Shown: in pieces, positions 33,540 through 44,800 of the stretch | How the letters are laid out: each line of letters opens with the position of its first letter | Position numbering within the stretch: position 1 is the first letter of the stretch | DNA from: Isoetes taiwanensis | Lineage: Eukaryota > Streptophyta > Lycopodiopsida > Isoetales > Isoetaceae | Length of the DNA stretch: 64,000 nt | Assembly (NCBI GenBank): GCA_021234155.1 | Contig: JAJEKV010000002.1 | Span: 23,326,942-23,390,941, forward strand | Direction: 5' to 3' | The notes under the pieces: model-generated | The model's database searches: none | Seen by the model: the letters and a program-made list of their open reading frames with translations, nothing else | What the model was told of the DNA's origin: nothing | Translations under genes and position numbers: made by a program

Positions 33540-33880
33540 TTAGAGCTGGCCAAAACTCTTACCTTCCAAGAGAAATATAGTGTGCGGACATAAAGTGTTG
33601 CAGCAACCTCTGAAGAATCAGATCCTCCATGGATCCTAACCATTGCATGCACGTCATACAATGTGCTTCCTTTCAGCCTACCAGTTATGTCTTGTTCAAT
33701 CCCCTGCCAACTTTCTTTGCGACCTGAAGTAGCTGCAAAATATTTTCCTTTGTGAGGAAGAACCTTGTAGTCATTTCTTTCCTCGCATAAGGATATTGTA
33801 CAAGAATGTCCTGACCATCCTTTCAATCCATCTGCAAAATTATTGTTTAAAGCAAAACCAGTTTCTGATGTGGTTTGCAT
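33540..33880 (-). pseudogene. CBM22-type exon of a plant GH10 xylanase-like gene
   Basis: The minus strand encodes about 110 residues: 'NNNFADGLKGWSGHSC', 'GKYFAATSGRKESWQGIEQD' and 'VRIHGGSDSSEVAATLYVRT'. These are the characteristic blocks of the N-terminal carbohydrate-binding module (CBM22/CBM_4_9) found before plant GH10 endoxylanase domains. The exon ends at a strong donor (AAG then gtaaga at about 33,561). No following exon or GH10 domain was found downstream. It lies against and overlaps the bulb-lectin frame in the same orientation, which is not a normal neighbourhood for a xylanase gene. Most likely a captured fragment. Confidence 0.7.
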
Positions 33881-34775
33881 TTGCTAAGGAAATACAAGAT
33901 TTCTGAATACAGCAGCATGAGCACGAGGGCACTAAGGACTCAATGGAAATGATTGACCTGCGGGACCAAAGGACATCTTCCTTTAGACATGTATAGTTAT
34001 ATGCATATGAATTCTGCTGTTGGAAAAGATCGACAAATCGAACACTCCAGGAGCTGCCCTGAAGGATGTAGATGGAAAAGCCAATCACATTTAAGCGAAG
34101 AAAGGAGGTCGATAGACTTTGATTACTTGCAAGGTTTAGGAGTTGTATGCTAAACACTTGATTGCCGATTATATCTCTGAAGGTGAAGCACATAATGCCA
34201 CTAAGTTTGCTGGCTACGCAATTTGAAATTAGCTCTGCAGACTCTATTCCTGATTTTTGAGCAGAAAATTCACAGGGCCTATAGTGGACATTCAAGACAC
34301 TATCATTTAGAATTATCATGCCTGAGAGGTTCTTGAATGGTTGTCCGAAGAGCGCAGCATCTGTCGGATGATCCCAACTTTGCCAGGCAGTTGTATTATT
34401 CTCATTATACAATACCAGATTTCCTTGGTCTGTTAGGTTATAACTTTTCACCCCTTCTACTAGCCAGACTGTTTCTTGTCTACTGTTTTGCAAAATTAGA
34501 GATCCATTTGTAAAAAGACGAGAACCCATATCTAACTTAACATTTGGAGACCACACCAGCTCGGCAGCATCTGCCTTCCAGTTGATGAAGATGCCAAAAT
34601 AAACGTGTTTTCTAGAGAGGACAGAAAAACCCAGGCAGAATCTGTCATTGGCCAACAAATTGTAGTTCATATCATAGACGGGATAAATGTTACCATAATT
34701 GGTCCCAGATAAAGAAATTTGGTTGTCAATTCCTAGCAAAGCCATTGCACCTCGTAGAACAATTCCGTTGAGCAA
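33840..34775 (-). pseudogene. Bulb-type (G-type) lectin domain fragment
   Basis: The minus-strand frame of 311 residues contains 'NDRFCLGFSVLSRKHVYFGI', 'ELVWSPNVKLDMGS', 'LFTNGSLILQN', 'LTDQGNLVLYNENNTTAWQS' and 'WDHPTDAALFGQPF', the standard blocks of a bulb-type mannose-binding lectin domain as in G-type lectin receptor kinases. No transmembrane segment or kinase domain follows; after about residue 240 the similarity fades. The mannose-binding QxDxNxVxY motif is only partly kept ('QGNLVLY'). There is no clear signal peptide. It sits inside the 9.76-kb insertion with the CBM22 exon immediately downstream. Confidence 0.75.
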
Positions 34776-34799
34776 TTACTGTTCCTAGAGCCTCTTAAA

Positions 34800-36470
34800 A
34801 AAAAAGAATAGAATGGGAAAGAAGCACCAGGGACCTGGTTTTGGTGATTCTCACTCCACGCTAGGAGCTCTGGCGAGCCAACTCCACGCGATTACCAACT
34901 CCGGCGAGCCAACTCCACGCTAAGGACTCCGCCGATGGAGCCTTCGATTACTTGAGCGGCCGTCCCGACGCATTAACAAAACCTAAAGGAAGGGGCTGTG
35001 CATCCAATAAAATTCCGTCAGCAAAATGTAACATTGTCAATAAATTGTTAACATTTAACATAACAATAAACAATGTGAACAGGGATTAAATCGCTAATTT
35101 AATGCTAACAATATGTTATAAGTTAACCCGTTCTTTTTAACAATTTCTTTAACAAAAATCATGTGTGTTAATAGTTAAGCTAATCTATTGTTTAAATTTG
35201 GTTTTTCCGGCAAGTGGGAAACTTTTTGGATTTTTTTTTCAGGCTTCTTTGTGTAAGGTTATGGGTTTTTTGATGCCAGAAAATATTTCTGACTACCAAA
35301 AATCAAAATTTCCTCAGTATGATTTCACAAGGGCTTTTTTATGATGGATTATTTCTTTTTCTGGAAATCAAGGCGTGCAAGTTACATTTAGAATTCTCGA
35401 TGTCAGGCGTGAAGGACGGCATGGAGGACAGACTTTGCTTAACCAGATCATCATGCATGGTTTTTATTGCAAGTTTATTACGATTTGTTAAATGATGCTT
35501 GAATAGTTCAACGATGCCGTAATCTGAACCGGCCATTACCTGTTTGATTAGGGCTTGCTTCGATTTGCCTGCCCTCCTTGAAGGCGCTCTTATATGATAT
35601 AAAAAATGTTATGGTTCAGATCCAAATCAAGAAACGGCAATCGTCTTCTTGGAAGCACATCATAGTTTGGGGATGATTTCACAGCTATTTATTTCATGTA
35701 AATGCTTCTTCGGAATCAAGAGCTATTGGGGATACGTTTTCTGCAGATAAGTGTTGTGGTACTACTGGCTTGGGTAAGTGCGTTGTCTTGCATTTCTCTA
35801 TGGAACGCATCTTGTTTGGATAGCGTAGTATTTGAGGAGTGAACCGACAATAATCTTATGGGAGGTCGAAAGATACGATACTTTATATTTATTGAGTGCC
35901 ATTTTATGCTTCGGATGCTTCCATGGAAATCAATTCACGGTGATATTGCACAACGAGATATTGTTACGGTGAAATATAAGCCATGCGATTGTCATTTTGG
36001 ATGTTATGAACACTTATACAACGTCGGTGACTAAAATTCGAGCATATTTGTTTTGCAGGCCTTTCTAAACCGGCAAAAGCGAGCGGTTGGGTATCGAGTT
36101 ACTGATAAACACTACCTTTGCTCACCGGGATCTATGTAAGATTTGGGCATTAAATTGCTATTCTTTATTGTGATAATAAAGAAACCATATCTTGTGCTAA
36201 AGATTTTAAGTGGCATCATTTAATTAAGCGTGTCGACATCAAGGTGCCGCTTTATATGAGAACAATTTGGATCGGTTCTATTCTATTTTTGTACTATCTC
36301 ACGCGATGAACAAGCGTGCCAGATGGTTTCACTAAACCACTTATAGGCCACGGTTCATCGCTATGAAGATGTCTGCTTCGGCCGACCGACATTGCACATC
36401 CGGCAGATCGGCATTGCACACCTGTTGCGAATCTTGTTATACAGTATAGCAAATTTTGTACTTGCATACC
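34800..36470. other. Interior of the 9.76-kb insertion, no gene recognised
   Basis: Contains 'ctccggcgagccaactccac' units repeated near 34,870-34,920 and an AT-rich part with many 'taacat' words at 35,020-35,180. A possible splice acceptor ('ttttgcag') at about 36,058 precedes a short open stretch. A 65-residue minus-strand frame at 35,339-35,536 has no recognised domain. Confidence 0.35.
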
Positions 36471-36975
36471 CCACAAACGAGGAACTTTACGTACGGTGTA
36501 GATTAAGGAATAAGGGGTGAATATGCCTATCCAACAGCTCTCGCTGCCCGGAGTCACCCCCCGTGTGAATATGCACCCAAACCAAAGGGGGTTTAAGGGG
36601 GATTTTAATTTAAATGTGTTGGACCCAATGGTTGTGTTAATTAATGTCAATGGTAGTTATGTGTTGGTTGTTAATGTCAATGGTTGTTATGTGTTGGTTG
36701 TTATGTGTTGGGGGGTTTAATTTTTATATGTTGGATGTTAATGGTTTGTGTTGCAAAAATTTTTTTTTGGCCCCTTCGGGGCAGCCCCCCTCCCCCCCCG
36801 GTGAGACAAAAATTTTAGAATTCAAACCAGAAAAAAACTAGAATTCATTTGAGGCTTTCATCACCTGTAGCTTTTGAATTTCATCACAATAAAACAAATA
36901 GAACATAAGTAAAAGTTACCATAAAGATAGAGCAGATTGATCCCATTATTCTGAAAGTCATAAAGTTTGCAACAC
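36471..36975 (+). repeat. Dispersed repeat, copy 2 (pair at 31,663-32,075)
   Basis: See the entry at 31,663. This copy carries an extra block with a C-run ('cccccctcccccccc') at about 36,785-36,800. Confidence 0.65.
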
Positions 36976-37396
36976 CCATACACAAACATTTTGCAACTGG
37001 AAGTTAACAAAGAACCTTTGGCCTCCATGGATTCTTGTGGTGAGAAACCAAAGTGGGAAACTTTTTCGCTTGTTAGCACAAGGATCTAGAAGCCTCAAAA
37101 TCTAAAAATGCATGGTAATTTTTTGCGGGCTTCATTCGAAATGAGCCATAAAACAATATCCAATAAGCGCAATCTCAGATAATCATTTGGTAGGATGTAA
37201 AAGCCTACCAAACCCGGCCGGAAAATTGCTGTTTTAGCATAGATAACTTAACCAAACATATCCATATCATACACTATCAAAAAGATCTGGGAGAGAGCTT
37301 TCCAACATAATAAAAATCATCTCAAACGAGCTCACGGATCAAAAGTTATGATAAGAAATGTGTTGCTTGCGGAAACCGCACTACATGCGCCCTTCA

Positions 37397-37595
37397 TGTG
37401 CCCATTATGCACCACACACACAAAAAGAGGACTTTTGTTGTGAGCCATTGGTTGTTGACCATTATGCACCACACACAAAAAAAAAGAGCTTTTGTTGTGA
37501 GCCATTGGTTGTTGACCATTATGCACCACACGCACAAAAAAAAAGGGCTTTTGTTGTGAGCCATTGGTTGTTGACCATTGGAAAAAAAAAAAGGG
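37397..37595 (+). repeat. About 60-bp tandem repeat, roughly three units
   Basis: Each unit holds 'gaccattatgcaccacac', an A-run of variable length, and 'cttttgttgtgagccattgg'. The repeats abut without spacers, so this is not a CRISPR array. It is followed at 37,600-37,735 by the tail shared with the repeats at 6,508 and 32,934. Confidence 0.8.
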
Positions 37596-37739
37596 CTAAA
37601 ATCAATGGCTCAGAAATGGTGCACTCTAGATGTACGCATTAGTACATCCATTTGAATACATCACGAAATCATAGGAAAACCTTAGTGAAAAGCGTACAAA
37701 AATACAAAGAAAACCCCCTGTTATTATGCTACATATATA

Positions 37740-38873
37740 AGCCATTATTATTATTACATTTCATCTAGCTTAGTTGTTGTTTTCACTATCTAGAGCTCTA
37801 GCTTGGATACTTCTATCTTACATGATTCCTTTCATCGATTGCCATGCTTTCATCCAAAGTCATCATACCTCATGCCTTACCTTCTTCTTGCCTCATGCCT
37901 TACATTTGTTAATACCCAATCATATGTCTATATTTGTAATCTACATTTGTTTATCTGAATTCCAATGCAGTTTGTGGCGTTGAAGTTGCAAATGTTGCAT
38001 GCTTTTTCTTGGCGTGCATCATGATGTATTATTGTCAATCGCTAGGCCAAGACCAAAACATAGGTACACTGTTTAAGCTAGATTACATATACTTTTTATT
38101 GGGTTTCTTCTGTCCATCCAGCTTTTAACCATATCTACTTTGATTCAGACAATAGAGGAGCAGTTTGCCTTGAACCCAACATGAATAATAAGCCTGTACC
38201 TCGCCAATTGACAGAATCTAGGTATTTTTGTCATCTTCAATTGATCTTATTGCCAATGTTGTAAACATTATGCTGAAGAGCTTATGTTTGATGTGCTCTG
38301 ATTTTGCTTGCATCTGATATGACGTTCTCTTCAATACAAGTGCAACAACTTCTAGAGTTTTATTGAGGGACCTCTGCTCATGCATGCTGAGATGTCTAGA
38401 GATGTCTAGATATGTGTTCAGATTGAAAATGACTGTAGAATAAGCAGTTTTTACAAATAGGGCTTGCAAGAAACCTATTAAGCTTGAAATAATTATTGTT
38501 GGATATGTGTACATGTGATTCATGGCAATCAATCTTCCAATTGATTGTCTGCGCTTCCATACCAGTCTATATTCTCTTCACCAAAATGCTCTTCCATGCC
38601 ATTTTATATCGCCTTCTCCAAAGTGTAAGATTTCTTTCTCCAATTCTTTGCTTCCAATCTGAAGCAGATATCTTGGTAAATGTCATTCTGGATGAATTTC
38701 ATACTCTTTAATGTTCAAAGCCATTCCCAAGAATGAGCATATATGAGGAATTTCATGAAGCTATGCTACTTTACTATCTTGCGGCGAGCAACTTCAAACT
38801 TTGGGGTTTGAAGTTTAAAACAAGTTAAAGTCTTTAAGCTATGCACGTTCATATGTTGCAAAATAATTGCAAG
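37740..38873. other. Interior of the 9.76-kb insertion, nothing recognised
   Basis: AT-rich sequence with short frames only. Confidence 0.3.
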
Positions 38874-39149
38874 CAGAATATTCTTTATCTCTTTTGAAAT
38901 GCCTCATCTCTGATTTTAATTAAAGTTATTGCCACATCTATGTTTTGAATAGCTAGGCCAGATATGCTACAGGCACTACGTTCCTCTTGAGGCTATGGTT
39001 GTTGTCGCAGAATATTCTTGATCTCTTTTGAAATGCCTCATCTCTGATTTTAAGTAAAGTTATTGCCACATCTATGTTTTGAAAAGCTAGGCCAGATATG
39101 CTACAGGCACTACGTTCCTCTTGGATTCAAGCTATGGTTGTTGTCTATC
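38874..39149 (+). repeat. 134-bp tandem duplication
   Basis: 38,874-39,007 and 39,008-about 39,149 are near-identical direct copies starting 'cagaatattctt'. The second has a 6-base insertion. High identity suggests a recent duplication. Confidence 0.85.
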
Positions 39150-40668
39150 AAATTCCAGTGCTCCATACCCAGCCACATGGACAGATGCTCTTATGAGATT
39201 TATTTTTTTATCCCTACCTGCTTCTAAACCATGTTTTGCCTTACGATTTGAAAGTGGCAAGTCCTAGCATGGATTTTGGGAGCGGCAGTAATACGTGTAT
39301 TTTGGATGATATATTGCACAGTTTGGAAGTGCTACAGAAAGAAGTTGGCTGGAATTTGTTCAATCGAAGAGTTACAACACTGGATCAATGTAATATACAT
39401 GAGAAGTCCTAAAGAATATTGAGCTTGATGTGATCTTTACTATGAGGAGCAAAAGTCTAAGCTGTAGAAACATGAAACACCAATATTATCATTTCTGCAT
39501 TGCTAATCTTGGAAACGTGGCTTTGTCAAATTCTAATTGTTTTGTCAATTGTTTTTCTAAACACCCTTTGGTATAGGTGGTTGTAGAAAGTCATATTTCA
39601 TATGATTCTAGATCATAATATAATTCAAGCATGTAATGACTACACATCAAAATTTACAGTTGTCAAACGTGAGTTATGTTAGATGTCCATGTGATGATTA
39701 TATCGTCACACTAGCAATTGTGATTCCTAATGTACTATAACAAATATAACAACAGTAGGAATTATATGATACATAATGTGACAAAATATATATGTCTATA
39801 TAGGTGACTATTCAAACTGATCTAAGCTATGACATAGTATGAAGGGAGAAGCCAAGGTCCCTGGCCCTCGGTCCTTGAATCTGGTGAAGTACGAATTGCA
39901 CTCTCAATCTCGCTTTCAACAAAAAGATATGCAACATAGTCACATTAAAAGCCAAAATGCAAGAACTGTATACTTTCTAGCAAGCAACATGGTCGACGAA
40001 TATAAAATGCATAAAATTGCAAGTTCCACTGCCCATATTTGCTTAAACAATTTGTGCATTACGTCACATGGAATTAAGAATGTACAAGCTGAAGATTGGA
40101 CATTCTAGATCTTATGACTGCCATATTATGGTGTGACCACAACTTCATAATAACACTCTATTGTTGAAGCCCAATCAATGACAACATCAACATAAAAACT
40201 TTGTTGCTGAACTTTGACAATGCTGGGCAACTGTTACTATCTCAAAATTTCTCTACTTTTCTTCAAAAGAACATAAAACATAATTGTTTTCCTAAAAGAG
40301 CACATCCACATGGTGGAAACATCATCTATATAGCACTACTACATCAGCTACATATAGCGCAACCTTCTCTCTCGACAATGGAGAATGGCTGATATTAGAG
40401 CATCAACTTGGAAGTTTGACGTTCATTATATATAGTTGTGATGTCCATCTCCATATTATACCCTTATCCTAATTATACGCCTATGGTCGTCATAATAGCC
40501 CAACCTTCTCTCTCGATATTCTTATTCATATTATTAACTAATATAGTCTATGATGTTTATATGGTAAGTTCTAACCTAAATAACATCCCACTTCTCAATA
40601 TCTAATTTGTCGATTTTGTCTAGCATCACTCAACCAAATGACTTTCACTAACATATATTTGTACTTAT
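39150..40668. other. Interior of the 9.76-kb insertion, nothing recognised
   Basis: AT-rich, no coding signal. Presumably the 3' body of the Helitron-like element that ends at 40,696. Confidence 0.3.
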
Positions 40669-40697
40669 GCCCGGCAACGCCGGGCCCCATTACTAGT
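40669..40697 (+). mobile_element. Helitron-like 3' terminus
   Basis: A perfect 7-bp stem with a 3-base loop (gcccggc-aac-gccgggc, 40,669-40,685) is followed 7 bases later by CTAG (40,693-40,696) and a T. A GC-rich hairpin about 10 bases before CTRR with insertion in front of T is the defining 3' end of Helitrons. The 5' TC end was not located. Helitrons often carry host-gene fragments, which fits the lectin and CBM22 pieces upstream. Confidence 0.65.
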
Positions 40698-40742
40698 TTT
40701 TTTTTAACTTAACAATTTTAACCCATTAGTGTGTAGGTACCC

Positions 40743-40745
40743 TAA
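40743..40745. repeat. TAA target duplication, right copy
   Basis: Pairs with 30,980-30,982; followed by 'aacctccagatttgtc', which is the direct continuation found in copy B. Confidence 0.8.
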
Positions 40746-42087
40746 AACCTCCAGATTTGTCAAAACCTCTAGCCAGAGCAACAATAATTGACTTCCGTAT
40801 CATCTTGTTAGATTACTAGACAAAGATGAAGATTTTACATTATTGGACTAAACCTGTACTTGCTTCCTACAAAATCATGAAAATCGTGATTGAACTAATG
40901 AGAAACTAACGAGAAGATTAGTAAACACCAAGCACAAGTAATTAGTAGTTTTAAATTCTATTACTGAACATTGAACCTGATATTTAGCATAATAACACGA
41001 TGTTACTTTTGCGTTTCTATATGTTTTTTATATGGTTCACCTATGACTTTGTCGATGTATTAGGGTGGATGTACCGAGAAGTCTTCTAGAATGCGTCATT
41101 TCTTAGCCGGTCATTTTAGAGAAGAGGGCAAATCTTATAGTTGCGATTTTTTTGTCCCCCCTCCCCTTTTGTGCATGCAAGCTTGTGGTTACAATGTTTA
41201 GTGTTCGTTGATTGTTGCTAGAATTGTTAGAAATCGAATTTACTTTGCCCATGAACAAAGGTCTGATACTATGATCTGGCCTGATTGCTTTAAAGCTATG
41301 GTAGAAAGGATGCATGATAGATAAGCATGGACATAATAGATCAGCCATCAGAGAGAAGATATGAAAGCTTTCGAAAATTCGACAGTCCTCCCCTTTTTTG
41401 TGTGGCATGGAAACATTCGAGCGGACTGATTTTTGGTGGAATTTCAGGATCTTCAGAAAGAGGTGCATTGTGGGTAAGTCCTATTGTTGTCCACAGAGCT
41501 TTCTAATAGTTCTTACGGAATTGAATGTGGATCAGTTTAAAGAATTACACCTCTGATATTTTCCTCCCTCCACGAAAAAAAGAATTCCATCTCTGTCAGT
41601 TGTGCTAGTTCTTTGCTATTATGTCCTTCTAGCCAAAATAATGTGCAATGATCTAGGCATAGCTTAAATTGAGTACAACGATTTAGGCAGAGCTTAACTC
41701 GAGTGCATTGATGCTGGATATAGCTGATCTTACTATAGTTGACACTGCATGAACAATTAGGCGAAATGTTATGGTTTCTTAGCCAGTTCAAAAGGTCCAA
41801 GTTAAGTCGTGCATATCATGGTTTTTTTTAAGATGTTCTAGACAATTGTCTTATGCTATATGAGTACTAGTGAGATGAGCATCCACTGGGGCAATGCTAT
41901 ATGTTCTCAATAGTCTAATGAGTCTAATGACTGTGTGGATACATAATGTTGTTTTGCAGGTGCTTTAGCATCATGAGCTCTTAAATAAAAAGGTTGACTA
42001 GCTTGCTCTTCAGAAAAGGAGAAAACCGTTGCATTCATTGGACACAAGTAAACATGATGGCACAAATATCATTTGGTGTTGTTTTTT
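40746..42087. other. Copy A shared flank, no gene recognised
   Basis: Matches 48,995-50,708. A minus-strand frame of 121 residues (41,103-41,468) exists in both copies but has different lesions and no recognisable domain, so I do not call a gene. Confidence 0.4.
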
Positions 42088-43110
42088 CTTTTTTTTAAGG
42101 ACCAAGAAACTATAGTAAAAATAAAATATGATTACATAAGAATGCTAAGGAAGGTGAAGGTAACCCAAACCTCATCCTTAACATCAAGGTAGTCGAGATT
42201 TAATCTCGTAATAAAGACCTGTAGCAGAAGTGCATTTGCCTCTGAAACCCACTTGGCATCTGTGCTTCCAAATCACCCAGTAGACTAAAGCCCTCTAAAT
42301 TTAAAAGCCTACTTACAACATGACCAACTCTGAGGAAACATGTCAAGGAGGATTTTATGGCTTGCAAGGCGGTATGTGCAAACAACTTTCCAAACGGGAT
42401 AGACAAAGGGCGGCTTTGTAAACTAGACAAAGGGAGCTGACATTAACCCTGAGCGCCTTGTACATCACTTGCCAAAGTAGAAAAAACTACTTTGGGGGAA
42501 TGTTCTTGTCACGAACCTTGGACCAAACCAGCTGGTGAGCGACATCTGGAACTATCCATTGCCAAGCCCAAGTTGTTTATAGAAGTTCTTAACAAAGTTC
42601 TTATCCCAAGCTATATCAACTGTAAATTGCCATATGGATTCAATACCAAGATTGGGCCATGGCGAGATATTCTTAGCTACCCATTCCCATGTGAAATAGT
42701 CTACCAAGTCAATTTGTAGATGTCCTGAAGTTTTGCCAAAAGCAGAGCCTACCGTCAAAGTACCAGTCCTAAAGATCAGTTATACTCAAAGAGAACCATC
42801 TATGTTGGGTCTTAAAATATATGGAACCGTGGGGAGGGGAGGGGTTAGGCAGAGGTACCCAAATAGAAGGTGAGGAAGACTGGGAGAAATTTGAAGGATG
42901 TAAATGGACTAATGAATTCATAGCTTTCTATGACTTGAGCACCCCACAAAGAAAGGAGATGCACGGGGAGGCGGCTTTAAGGGAAAGAACGGTGCCCATG
43001 GTAGGCATGGGGTGAGTGCCACTTTCCCACATAGGAGTGCTCTATGGCATGAACAAGCAAATGCATCCCACATGACTGTGTATGTCCTAACAAAATTTCC
43101 CATACGAACT
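42088..43110 (-). pseudogene. L1-type LINE ORF2 C-terminal relic, copy A
   Basis: Minus strand, ending at a poly-A (T-run 42,088-42,098). It encodes scattered blocks of a LINE C-terminal region: 'MWDAFACSCHRALL' (43,070), 'LVDYFTWEWVAKNISPWPN' (42,700) and further decayed segments toward the 3' end. Copy B (50,709-52,130) and a third partial copy (58,486-59,165) share the sequence. Multiple stops. Confidence 0.65.
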
Positions 43111-44404
43111 TTGAGACATTGCCACCCCAGACGATATTACAAACCTAACGGAAGTCCGTATATATCAAGCGAGATCGGGTTAATGTGGCCAGAAAATCCG
43201 TTATTGGCCACTCCATCACCATGCAACCCATCGATTCGTTTCATCCCCATGGGTTTTCGCAGCCATGCCCCATTGATGGGGCAGAGGGGGATGCCATGCT
43301 TCAGCAGCCATGGATATGCCATGCTATGCCCCTTATGCATTAACTGCAACTTGCCAACCGTACCTCCCCAATTCACTTGAATCATTTCTGTCCTATACTC
43401 CTGTACCTGAAATGGATAGTTCGCAAGGTCATTCAACCGCTTCAGCCAGTGAAATGCCTTGCTCTCGAAGAAATTCCCTTCGGATCAGAAATCCCCTTCT
43501 ACCCATTCCCCTTCCCTGCTACTACTTGAATCCGTCGGGTTGTAGGAGATGGCAGCCGACGTAATTGATCCGGAGGTGGAGAAGGTAAGCTTTTAATTGT
43601 TGGCTCTTTCAATTCTTTAGGGAAAACCCTGTAAGCAGCAAATTATTTCGAATTTCAGAGGCCCCATTCAAGATACTCCCCAATTCAGATCCTCCCCATT
43701 GAAGATCCTCCCCCAGGCCCGTTTTCAAGGAAGGATCTGATATGGGGAGTGGAAGATCACCACACAATCGCAAAGAGTGGCTCTGTTGCTGTTCCTTGCT
43801 GCTATATTCCAACAAACAGAGTTTTAGACTTCATCACTGGGGAGTAGAATTATCCAGGGTTTAATACTACATTTTATAAGCAATGGTCTCGGTGACAGGC
43901 AAAGAAGCGCGTTGACGAGCATGCCCATCTGAAGATCGTGAGGTCACTGGTTGTCAATGTGGCCATAACCCAAGCTCTTAAATTTGGCGTGGGGTGGTAG
44001 TGGTGGTAAGTTTAGGAAAGGGAGGTAGTGTTTGAACTGAGTGATGGTTAATGTGGACATAGTCTGTTGCCTCAGGCATTGGGTGGTTTAATAAGTGGTT
44101 AATGTGGCCTTAGATTGTAGTGGTTAATGTGGCCTTTAAAAGTGGCCATAGTTATTGTAGGGCCCTAAGTGCAATTTAATTTGGCAAAGGGAGGTGGTGG
44201 TCTATGTGGCCTTTGGTGGTGGTTAATGTGGCCTTAGTTAGTAGTGGTGGTTATTGTGGCCTTAGTTAGTAGTGGTGGTTAATGTGGCCTTAGTTAGTAA
44301 TAGTGGTTAATGTGGCCCTATTTAATGCAAGTTAGTTAATGGTTTGTTAATGCATATATATTTGAATGTTTCACATAGTAATTGAAGTTTGGTTTTTGTG
44401 TTTT
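43111..44404. other. Unique interval between duplication copies
   Basis: A short plus-strand open stretch at 43,552-43,584 ('MAADVIDPEVEK' then gtaagc) and another after 'gtgacag' at about 43,898 ('AKKRVDEHAHLKIVRSL') look like two small exons that could lead into the zinc-domain segment at 44,405. I do not recognise the protein. A minisatellite lies at 44,195-44,325. Confidence 0.4.
44195..44325 (+). repeat. Minisatellite, about 30-bp unit
   Basis: Units such as 'gtggttaatgtggccttagt' and 'tagtagtggtggtt' repeat about four times; looser copies extend back to about 44,030. Confidence 0.8.
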
Positions 44405-44800
44405 AGCTACCACTGTGGCTATGGGCCAAAAGATCTCCGTAAGCAACCTCGTGAAGTAAAGCACAAGACAACCAAAGCTATGGTTGCTGAAGCAAAGAGG
44501 ATTGACCCATCATACTCAAAGAGACAGAGGGGTATGAGCATCAAGAGAGGGTGTAGGTGCCATTTCACCACGAAGCAATTGTATTTGAAACCCGAATGCA
44601 CCAAAATAACCTTTCATGAGATGGAACACATTGATCTGGAAGGCAAAGTATGTCATGGTGTTAATGATCCTCAATGTGCCAAGACCAGGCACAAAGTAGC
44701 TCCTTAGTTATCAAAAGAGAAGAAAGATTGGGCCAGGAATCATTTGATACAGAATCACACCCCACAGGAGGTATACAGGCAGCATGAAGAGCAATGGCTC
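44405..44800 (+). pseudogene. MULE/FAR1-style zinc-binding domain fragment
   Basis: After an acceptor-like 'tttag', the plus strand encodes 'KRGCRCHFTTKQLYLKPE', then 'ITFHEMEHIDLEGKVCHG', a TAG at 44,705-44,707, and continues 'LSKEKKDWARNHLIQNHTP' and 'VYRQHEEQW'. The Cys...Cys...His...Cys-His spacing resembles WRKY-GCM1/FLYWCH-type DNA-binding domains that precede the catalytic core in Mutator-like transposases and their domesticated relatives. No DDE core follows, because duplication copy B begins at 44,845. The in-frame stop makes it a relic or a very short host protein. Confidence 0.5.

Larger units (their letters stand above)
30983..40742. mobile_element. 9.76-kb insertion in copy A with PIF/Harbinger-like ends
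   Basis: Comparison with copy B defines both borders to the base: host TAA, insertion, TAA, host. The insertion ends are 'gggtac' and 'gtaccc', and about 28 terminal bases pair imperfectly (both contain a 'gggttaaa' block). A 3-bp TWA target and GGG-type ends are features of the PIF/Harbinger superfamily. No Harbinger transposase was seen. The size comes at least partly from nested material: a Helitron-like 3' end only 46 bases from the right border, dispersed repeats, and fragments of a bulb-lectin gene and a CBM22 gene. Confidence 0.75.
25695..43110 (+). repeat. Tandem segmental duplication, copy A
   Basis: Aligns collinearly with 44,845-52,130. After removing the insertions at 25,865-26,592, about 26,730-27,535 and 30,983-40,742, roughly 6 kb corresponds to copy B, and identity is high over the pseudogene and its flank. 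Shared content, in order: upstream flank, fucosyltransferase pseudogene, 3' flank, AT-rich stretch with an unidentified frame, minus-strand LINE relic. Confidence 0.85.

Noticed and set aside
37397-37595. CRISPR-like array
   Set aside because: Units are contiguous and about 60 bp with no unique spacers, in a plant-type sequence; it is an ordinary tandem repeat.
30983-40742. Autonomous Helitron or Harbinger element
   Set aside because: No Rep/helicase, DDE transposase or Myb-like frame could be found in any of the six frames.
41103-41468. 121-residue minus-strand protein conserved in copy B (49,321-49,635)
   Set aside because: Conservation is explained by the recent duplication; the copies differ by indels and no domain is visible.
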